A stretch of DNA of 64,000 nt from Mycolicibacterium neworleansense. GTDB taxonomy: Bacteria; Actinomycetota; Actinomycetes; Mycobacteriales; Mycobacteriaceae. Of the stretch, positions 35,833 through 41,907 are shown in pieces. Numbering within the stretch: position 1 is the first letter of the stretch; each line of letters starts with the position of its first letter. Made by a program: the position numbers and the translations under genes. The DNA is taken from assembly GCF_001245615.1 (NCBI RefSeq), contig NZ_CWKH01000001.1, positions 496,001 to 560,000 on the forward strand. Direction: 5' to 3'. The notes under the pieces are model-generated. The model saw only the letters and a program-made list of their open reading frames with translations. It searched no databases and had not been told where the DNA came from.

Positions 35833-36738
35833 ATGGACGAGGTTGACGAGGCGATCATCAGCCTGTTGGAGGGCGACGGGCGGCTGACTCACCGCGATAT
35901 CGCACAGCGCGTGGGACTGTCGCGATCGGCGGCGGCTGCCCGGACACAGCGCCTCATCGATGGCGGGCAGGTCGTGATCCGCGGTGTCGTGCATCCCGCG
36001 GTGCTCGGCCGCGGCGCGCTGGCCCATGTGAGCGTGCTGGTCGATGGACCGGTGGCGCGGATCGCCACCACCCTGGCGCGGCGCGTCGACGTGGCCTTCC
36101 TGTCACTGACGAGCGGTGCCTACGGCTTGATCGCGGAGGTGCGGGTCGGGTCGATCCGCGATATCGACGGCGTGATCGCCGAGTTGCGCGCGATGGCGGG
36201 AGTGGTGGGTGTCGACACGCTCACCTACGTCGAGGTGCTGCGCGACGTCGTCGGACCCGTCGGTGATGTCAGCGTCGAGGTCGACGATCTGGATCTGGCC
36301 CTGCTGCGCGCCCTCCAGGATGACGGACGCGCCTCCTACGTCGATCTCGCCGAGACGGTGGGGCTTTCACCCGCCGGTGCGCGACGTCGGGTGGTGCGGC
36401 TGCTCGAATCGCAGGTGGTGCGCGTCGGGGCGGTCGTGCGGCATTCCGGGCAGGATCGGCAGAGTGCGCTCGGACTCGGTATCCGGCTGACCGGAGCCGG
36501 GGACGAGGTGGTGGCGGCCCTGCTGAGCATGCGGTCGGTGATCTTCGTGGCCCGCACGCTGGGCCGGTTCGATCTATTGGTCACGGTGCGGGCGTTCTCG
36601 GCCGCGCAATTGGTCGAGATCCTCGACGCCGTGCGTGCCCTGCCCGGCGTCGGTGTCGTCGACAGCTGGGTACATCTGGACGTGGTCAAGGAGAGCTATG
36701 CCTCGGGTCTGGACGTCTTGGAATCGGGGTCCGCGTAA
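35833..36738 (+). CDS. Double-length Lrp/AsnC-family transcriptional regulator
   Basis: 301 aa, about twice the usual 150. It has two tandem Lrp units: the first HTH at about 1-50 (MDEVDEAIISLLEGDGRLTHRDIAQRVGLSRSAAAART) with its RAM-like domain to about 140, and the second HTH at about 152-200 (LDLALLRALQDDGRASYVDLAETVGLSPAGARRRV) with a second RAM domain at about 215-285. Lrp/AsnC proteins sense amino acids through RAM domains. The divergent position next to the ureohydrolase operon and the palindrome between them suggest it controls that operon. ATG 35833 begins the first HTH; 22 upstream codons are open but unlike the family. In effect one chain provides an Lrp dimer. Confidence 0.88.
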   Translation: MDEVDEAIISLLEGDGRLTHRDIAQRVGLSRSAAAARTQRLIDGGQVVIRGVVHPAVLGRGALAHVSVLVDGPVARIATTLARRVDVAFLSLTSGAYGLIAEVRVGSIRDIDGVIAELRAMAGVVGVDTLTYVEVLRDVVGPVGDVSVEVDDLDLALLRALQDDGRASYVDLAETVGLSPAGARRRVVRLLESQVVRVGAVVRHSGQDRQSALGLGIRLTGAGDEVVAALLSMRSVIFVARTLGRFDLLVTVRAFSAAQLVEILDAVRALPGVGVVDSWVHLDVVKESYASGLDVLESGSA

Positions 36739-36775
36739 CCACACGGGGCCGGGCGCCTTGGTGGATACTGCCGGT

Positions 36776-37588
36776 GTGTCTGCCGATCTGCTCAGCGAGT
36801 TGACGCATCTGGTCGCGTTATCGCCACCTAAGTTGGCCGATATCAACGCCGACGTGCGTGAGGTGTGCGCGTCGACGCTCGGGTTGCCGCCCGTGCCGGC
36901 GGAAACCCGCGGCGGCTGCGTCGACCCGATGGTCACCGAGTTCGCCGAGCAGTTCAGCATCGACGTCACCGGTATCAACAACGCCCAGCGGGCCGCGTTT
37001 GCCGATCTGCTCGGGCCCGACGTGTTCACGGTGACGACGCTGATCTATGTGGCCGACTTCGTACCGCGGATGCGCGCCGGGTTTTCCGCGCTGGAGGTGG
37101 ACTGGCCCGCCGATGACGTGGTGTGGGATCACGACACGAATCCGGCGGACTATGTGTTGGACACCTTCGTCCCCGCCATCGGGCGGATGCGGGCGCTGGA
37201 CCCGGTGACCTCTGAGATCGTGCGGCTGCGCGGGGCCCGTCAGCACAACTGCCGGCTGTGCAAGTCGCTGCGGGAGGCCACCGCGCTCGAGGCCGGTGCC
37301 ACCGAGTCCGACTACGACGGTATCGACGACTTCGAGAACTCCGACCTGTCCGACCGGCACAAAGCCGCGCTGCGATACGTCGACGCACTGATCTGGACTC
37401 CCGCTCAGGTATCGGGTGATGAACTGCGCCAGCACTTTTCGCAGGACGAGGCGGTCGAGCTGACCCTGGACGTGATGCGCAACGCCTGCAACAAGGTGGC
37501 TGTCGCGCTGGGCGCCGACGCCGCCCGCGTCGACGAGGGCACCGAAGAGTACCGGTTGGGCGCTGACGGCCAGCCGATCTACAGCTGA
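36776..37588 (+). CDS. Carboxymuconolactone decarboxylase (AhpD-like) family protein
   Basis: About 270 aa, two AhpD-like halves. The CxxC pair in RQHNCRLCKSLREAT near residues 157-168 is the redox-active motif of AhpD/CMD proteins, with a following hydrophobic helix and a conserved ALRYVDALIWTPAQVSGDELRQHF. The nearest His (RQHNC) is placed as in AhpD proton relay sites. Proteins of this class act as disulfide reductases or peroxidase partners. The start is uncertain between GTG 36776 (MSADLLSELTHL) and GTG 36761. It follows the Lrp gene on the same strand and converges on the threonine aldolase gene. Confidence 0.8.
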   Translation: MSADLLSELTHLVALSPPKLADINADVREVCASTLGLPPVPAETRGGCVDPMVTEFAEQFSIDVTGINNAQRAAFADLLGPDVFTVTTLIYVADFVPRMRAGFSALEVDWPADDVVWDHDTNPADYVLDTFVPAIGRMRALDPVTSEIVRLRGARQHNCRLCKSLREATALEAGATESDYDGIDDFENSDLSDRHKAALRYVDALIWTPAQVSGDELRQHFSQDEAVELTLDVMRNACNKVAVALGADAARVDEGTEEYRLGADGQPIYS

Positions 37589-37593
37589 CCGTC

Positions 37594-37613
37594 GGCGTCT
37601 CGGGAGCGACGCC
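37594..37613. terminator. Weak hairpin between convergent genes
   Basis: GGCGTC (37594-37599) and GACGCC (37608-37613) form a 6-bp stem with an 8-base loop just after the CMD stop. Downstream bases to about 37640 resemble part of the palindromic repeat at 14.7 kb. Confidence 0.35.
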
Positions 37614-37631
37614 TTCAGCGAATCGCAGACC

Positions 37632-38663
37632 TCACGTCGAAAACGGCGCAAGCAATTCCAGGACGCCGTCGACTTCGTCCTCGGTGGTCACCCACGAACA
37701 GACGAACCGCACGGCGGGCAGCAGCGGGTCGGGGCGGTGGACGGCGTAGCCGGCCGAGACCGCAGCGTAGGCAGCAGGTTCGAGGTCGACGAAGACTTCG
37801 TTGGCCTCGGTAGGAGAGGTCAGCGTCAGGCCGAGAGCCTGAAAGCCCGCGCTGAGCCGGGTGGCCATCCGGTTGGCGTGGGTGGCGGTCCGCAGCCACA
37901 GCCCGTCGTGCAACATCGCCTCGAACTGAGCCGCGATGAATCGTTGCTTGCTGGCAAGGTGGCCAATTTGCTTCTGCACGAAGTGGATTCCGTCGAACGA
38001 CTTGGGGCGGCGCACCAGGATCGCGTCCCCCATCAGCATGCCGTTCTTCGTGCCGCCGACCGTCACGATGTCGGCGTCGGCAATGGCATCCGGCGCGGAG
38101 ATGTCCAGCGCGGCAACCGCATTGCCGATGCGAGAGCCGTCGACGTGCACCAGCAGATCGAGATCGTGGGCGTGGTCGATGAAGTCCTTGATGGCCTGCG
38201 GAGTCCAGACGCGGCCGTTCTCGGTGGACTGGGTGATCGTGACGATGCGTGGCTGTGAGTGATGGACCGGCCCGCGGCGTGCCACCTCGATGTCGAGCAC
38301 GGCCGGGTCGATCAGACCGTTGTCACTGCGCAGCTTTGTCACCGGCGCACCGGACAGCCGGACCGGGCCACCGGCCTCGTCGACCAGTGAGTGGGCAATG
38401 TCGCTGCACAGGATCTCCTGCCACGGCCGCACAGCGGAGGCCAGCGCGATGACGTTGGCCGCCGTCCCGGTGAGGGCGAACAGCACCTCGGCATCGGGGG
38501 AGTCGAACGTGGTCTTGACGGCCTCGGCCGCGCGCTGGGTGGCGGGATCGTTGCCGTAGGACGCGACGGAGCCGTTGTTGGCCGCGACGATCGCGTCGAT
38601 CACCGCCGGGTGCGCGGGTGCGGCGTTGTCCGAGGCGAACGCGTGAGAAGGCACGTCCGCCAT
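37632..38663 (-). CDS. ltaE: Low-specificity L-threonine aldolase-type PLP enzyme
   Basis: 343 aa, fold-type I aldolase/beta-eliminating lyase. Visible landmarks: SDNAAPAHPAVIDAIVAANNG at the start, GTGTAAN-like ALTGTAANVIAL (residues 63-74), HVDGSRIGNA with Asp175, and the PLP-Schiff-base Lys206 in VGGTKNGMLMG. It should cleave threonine or related beta-hydroxy amino acids to glycine and an aldehyde. ATG 38663 was chosen; nine upstream codons are open. It stands alone, convergent with the CMD gene, and about 155 bp from tRNA-Met. Confidence 0.9.
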   Translation of the reverse strand: MADVPSHAFASDNAAPAHPAVIDAIVAANNGSVASYGNDPATQRAAEAVKTTFDSPDAEVLFALTGTAANVIALASAVRPWQEILCSDIAHSLVDEAGGPVRLSGAPVTKLRSDNGLIDPAVLDIEVARRGPVHHSQPRIVTITQSTENGRVWTPQAIKDFIDHAHDLDLLVHVDGSRIGNAVAALDISAPDAIADADIVTVGGTKNGMLMGDAILVRRPKSFDGIHFVQKQIGHLASKQRFIAAQFEAMLHDGLWLRTATHANRMATRLSAGFQALGLTLTSPTEANEVFVDLEPAAYAAVSAGYAVHRPDPLLPAVRFVCSWVTTEDEVDGVLELLAPFST

Positions 38664-38818
38664 GATCCCACCGACCAGCCAGACGACCACGGCCGCCGCG
38701 ATCCAGGAGCCGAGGCCAGGACCAGCGCGCTGAACGTAACCACCTCAGGCCGGTCTGCCGCCCTCATTGGCATCTGCGCCTGCGGCGTATGCGACCATAT
38801 TGCCGCGCAGCTGCGTAT

Positions 38819-38892
38819 GGGGCGGTAGCTCAGTTGGTTAGAGCCGGGGACTCATAATCCCTTGGTCGCGGGTTCGAGCCCCGCCCGCCCTA
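38819..38892 (+). tRNA. tRNA-Met (anticodon CAT, elongator type)
   Basis: Cloverleaf: acceptor GGGGCGG/CCGCCCT (one G-T pair), D arm GCTC..GAGC, and anticodon stem GGGGA/TCCCT around CTCATAA. The T arm is GCGGG-TTCGAGC-CCCGC and the discriminator is A. The first pair is G-T rather than the unpaired 1-72 position of initiator tRNA, so it is not fMet. A lysidine-modified tRNA-Ile2 also carries CAT and cannot be fully excluded. CCA is not encoded. Confidence 0.92.
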
Positions 38893-39210
38893 CTCAAAGA
38901 CGCCGCCTTCGATCAGGATCATGAGTCCGATTGCCACCAGCACCATCGGCAGCCGGCAACCCCTGCAGCGGCGAAGACCGGAACATATGCGCCGATATTG
39001 TCTCCACCAGTAGCGAACGTCACCGTCGCAACTTGCCAGATTCGCGGGCTCCCGAACGCACAGGCTTGCCCCCAGCGCACCGAGCACTGCCACCACAACC
39101 GCGAACATGCCTGCCGCCCTGCCGAGCAGTGCGAGTTCCACCCGGCGTGCGCGGAAATGTTCACCCTGGAATTTGATGGTGTTTCGGTAACGGTTTCGGA
39201 AAGTCTTCAA
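38890..39210 (-). pseudogene. Decayed cadmium-resistance transporter (CadD-like) remnant
   Basis: Read leftwards, pieces of a CadD-type membrane transporter (normally about 200 aa) survive in two frames. A helix GMFAVVVAVLGALGASL (about 39125-39075) resembles the second CadD helix. In another frame, VATVTFATGGDNIGAYVPVF (about 39030-38970) matches the conserved GGDNIG motif. Back in the first frame, MVLVAIGLMILIEGGVF ends the reading as the CadD C-terminal helix. The stretches between, some 350 bp, are missing. Its stop lies on the last bases of the tRNA-Met gene. This reads as genuine decay, not a sequencing error, and is next to a tRNA, a common insertion point. Confidence 0.6.
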
Positions 39211-39326
39211 CCGTTATGACCAATGTTCTGCGTGGAGCATTCCTGCGCTGTTTCCCTGGATTTATCCATTACGGGTCAACATCACCGTGAATCAGATGTG
39301 CTGGCGCAGAAATGGGGGGACGACGA

Positions 39327-40011
39327 ATGCGCTTTGCGAACACCGTGATCACCATTGCCGCTGCTTGCGCCCTCGCCGCGGGCTGCGGTCAGTCAACGGA
39401 ACAAGCGGTCGAGAAAACGTCGGCCAGGCCGATGATCACATCGTTTCCTCCGACGCCGCTGAGACAGAAAACCCTGCCCCGATTGCTGCTTTCGGCCGAA
39501 CAGATCAATGCGGCAATGGCCGCCGGGGGAATGGCTGTCACGGGTACCGCGTCTCAAATGTCCGATGACAGCGCGACGATGGCGCCCCGTGAGTGCCTCG
39601 CAGTCGACGGCGCCGCGCAGGCGCCCGTGTATGCCGACAGTGGATTCACCCACGAGCAAGAGGTGTCGCTGAGCGAGCCGGACGTCCTCGCTCACTACGC
39701 CAAGCAGTCTGTGGTTCGCTTCGCCGACGCCGAACAGGCCAAGGCCTTCTACAACTCCTCGGTGCAGCAATGGCCCGCGTGCAAGCACTACACCCACACG
39801 CAGACCGGCACTCTGTGGGATGTGGGGCCCATCTCGGTCAAGGACGGCGTGCTGAGCACGGTGGCGACCCAGTCCAACGCCCGGGCGGGTCACCGCCAAC
39901 AACAACATCGTGGTGGATGTCAATACCTGCAGTGCCAACCCGGCCGATTCCGCTGTCAAGATCGTCAAGCAGATCTCCGCACGGATCGATGCACCGCCTA
40001 TCGTTTCGTAG
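39327..40011 (+). pseudogene. Frameshifted lipoprotein with PknH-type extracellular sensor domain
   Basis: The N-terminal part (ATG 39327, after a GGGGGGA ribosome-binding site) has a lipobox at Cys20 (ALAAGC) and then the sensor-domain pattern LLSAEQINAAM, PRECLAVDGAAQAPVYADSGF, FADAEQAKAFYNSS and PACKHYTHTQTGTLWDVGPIS. Around 39880-39895 the frame is lost. The true C-terminus, VTANNNIVVDVNTCSANPADSAVKIVKQI, continues in the +1-shifted frame to TAG 40009-40011. The usual WxCQRAL segment before TANNN is absent, so probably about 16 bases plus frame are missing. The intact protein would be a membrane-tethered ligand-binding lipoprotein of the PknH_C class. Whether the break is natural or a sequencing fault is open. 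Confidence 0.75.
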
Positions 40012-40134
40012 GTGTCCGCCGTCGGTCCGCGCCTCGTCACCGGGCTCTCGGAGTCTTTTCCCTCGCGGACTGTGCGGCGGGTGCTAGACAGGAGCCCATG
40101 CCTGACGACCAGGGCATCACTCGAGGAGGCCTGT

Positions 40135-41415
40135 ATGGCATGGGATTTCAGCACTGAACCGGAGTTCCAGAAGAAGCTCGATTGGGTCAAGCAGTTCTGT
40201 GAGGACAAGGTCGAGCCGCTCGACCACGTCTTCCCGTACGCGGTGCGCTCACCCGATCCGGTGGTGAAGTCCTATGTCCGCGAGTTGCAACAGGAGGTCA
40301 AGGATCAGGGTCTGTGGGCCATTTTCCTGGACCGGGACCTCGGCGGCCCCGGCTTCGGGCAGCTCAAGCTCGGCCTGCTGAACGAGATCATCGGACGATA
40401 TGCCGGGGCGCCGCACATGTTCGGAGCGTCGGCTCCTGATACCGGCAACATGGAGATGCTCGCCGCCTACGGCACCGACGAACAAAAAGAACGCTGGCTG
40501 GTTCCACTGCTCAACCAGGACCTGTTCTCGGCGTACTCGATGACCGAACCGCAGGGCGGTAGCGACCCCAGTCTGTTCAAGACGCACGCCGTGCGGGACG
40601 GCGATGAGTGGGTGATCAACGGCGAGAAGTGGTTCACCTCAGCGGGACGGGTCGCCGACATTCTGTTCGTGATGTGTACCAACGGCATGTTCGTGGTGCC
40701 GCGCTCGACGCCGGGTGTGGAGATCATGCCCGAGCCGCGAAACCACAACCACATCGTCTACCGCGACGTTCGGGTGCCGCTCGACCACTTGCTCGGCCCG
40801 GAGGACGGGGCAAAGGTATTGGCGCAGAGACGCCTTGGCGGCGGACGGATCCACCACGCCATGCGCACCATCGCTCAGTGCAACCTGGCGTTCGACATGA
40901 TGTGCGAGCGGGCTCTCAGCCGGCAATCCCACGGCAAGCTGATATCCGAACATCAGATGGTGCAGGAGAAGATCGCCGAGTCCTACGCGATGATCAAGAT
41001 GCTGCGGCTGTTCGTGCTGGAGACGGCGTGGAAGATCGACCACACCTCGACCCAGGAAGCACGCACCGAGATCGCCGCCGTCAAGTTCACCATGGCGAAG
41101 GTGCTGCGTGACGTGTCGTTCAATGCCCTGCACATTCTGGGTTCGCTTGGCACCACCGATCTCACGCCCATTCAGGCGATGTACGCAGGTGCCCCGACCA
41201 TGGGCATCGCCGACGGCGTCGACGAGGTGCACAAGGCCACCGTGGCGCGCCGGGTGCTCCGGGATTACCACCCGCACGAGGGAAATTTCCCAACCGAGTT
41301 CATCCCGTACAAGCGCGAAGAAGCCCGTAGGAAGATGGAGCCCGTGCTGGCTGCCAGACCCGATCTGGCCGCTTCCGCCGAGGCTTACCAGAAGTATTTC
41401 GAACGCCACCGTTGA
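40135..41415 (+). CDS. Acyl-CoA dehydrogenase (FadE)
   Basis: 426 aa. ATG 40135 has GAGGAGG five bases upstream. The FAD/substrate loop reads YSMTEPQGGSDPS (residues about 137-149), WVINGEKWFTSAGR follows, and the C-terminal four-helix bundle carries LGTTDLTPIQAMY and GIADGVDEVHK, where FadE enzymes of this subclass keep substrate and FAD contacts. It should oxidise an acyl-CoA at C2-C3, giving electrons to ETF. The member resembles the long/branched-chain and aminoglycoside-kinase-linked acyl-CoA dehydrogenases (ACAD10/11-like) more than the short-chain ones. A very strong terminator follows. Substrate unknown. Confidence 0.92.
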   Translation: MAWDFSTEPEFQKKLDWVKQFCEDKVEPLDHVFPYAVRSPDPVVKSYVRELQQEVKDQGLWAIFLDRDLGGPGFGQLKLGLLNEIIGRYAGAPHMFGASAPDTGNMEMLAAYGTDEQKERWLVPLLNQDLFSAYSMTEPQGGSDPSLFKTHAVRDGDEWVINGEKWFTSAGRVADILFVMCTNGMFVVPRSTPGVEIMPEPRNHNHIVYRDVRVPLDHLLGPEDGAKVLAQRRLGGGRIHHAMRTIAQCNLAFDMMCERALSRQSHGKLISEHQMVQEKIAESYAMIKMLRLFVLETAWKIDHTSTQEARTEIAAVKFTMAKVLRDVSFNALHILGSLGTTDLTPIQAMYAGAPTMGIADGVDEVHKATVARRVLRDYHPHEGNFPTEFIPYKREEARRKMEPVLAARPDLAASAEAYQKYFERHR

Positions 41416-41445
41416 GCCGATCGCTCCGGCTCCGGCGCACGCTCA

Positions 41446-41494
41446 GAAACCACCGGCCGTGATGGGCGGGAAGCTCATCACGGCCGGTGGTTTC
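41446..41494. terminator. Perfect 19-bp-stem hairpin, bidirectional terminator
   Basis: GAAACCACCGGCCGTGATG (41446-41464) and CATCACGGCCGGTGGTTTC (41476-41494) are perfect inverted repeats with an 11-base loop. It lies between the convergent fadE and the small DUF6131 gene. No T tract follows. Confidence 0.85.
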
Positions 41495-41502
41495 CAGCTG
41501 CT

Positions 41503-41658
41503 CTAATACCAGACTTTTCGCCCGCCGACCGGACGGCCAACGGCTCCGAGAATCCACAAGATGACCCCGATCACCACCAGAATCCCACCGATGGTGTACA
41601 GGATCGATATGCCGGCGAAATAGCCGATCAACAAGAGGATGATGCCGAGCACGATCAT
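41503..41658 (-). CDS. Small hydrophobic membrane protein (DUF6131-like)
   Basis: 51 aa, two closely spaced membrane helices: MIVLGIILLLIGYF and ILYTIGGILVVIGVILWIL, then GAVGRPVGGRKVWY. This matches the short mycobacterial/actinobacterial DUF6131 pattern. The ATG at 41658 is chosen because the upstream open frame is polar and unlike the family. No strong ribosome-binding site is seen. No function is known for the family. Confidence 0.75.
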   Translation of the reverse strand: MIVLGIILLLIGYFAGISILYTIGGILVVIGVILWILGAVGRPVGGRKVWY

Positions 41659-41907
41659 GGTCAATCCGTTCGACGTAGGAAACCTCGCGGTCTGTCGCAG
41701 TAGGTAATTGCCAGATCCGTCGATATCCAAACGTGCGGACTTATCGTCCCCGCTAGCATCCTCGATCATGGCGGATCTGCACCGGCGGACGGTGTTGCTC
41801 GGAGCTGGAGCATTGGTCGGACTGCCCGGAGCAAACAGCCGTCGGTAGCGGCACTCAGTGACGGTGACCCGACCCAGCACGCCGAGTTGGCTAGTGCCGG
41901 ACCGGCC

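Noticed and set aside
38819..38892. Initiator tRNA-fMet
   Set aside because: Initiator tRNAs have an unpaired 1-72 position; here the acceptor stem pairs through a G-T at the end.
40012..40134. N-terminal extension of the FadE at 40135
   Set aside because: These codons have no acyl-CoA dehydrogenase features, and a strong GAGGAGG site precedes ATG 40135.
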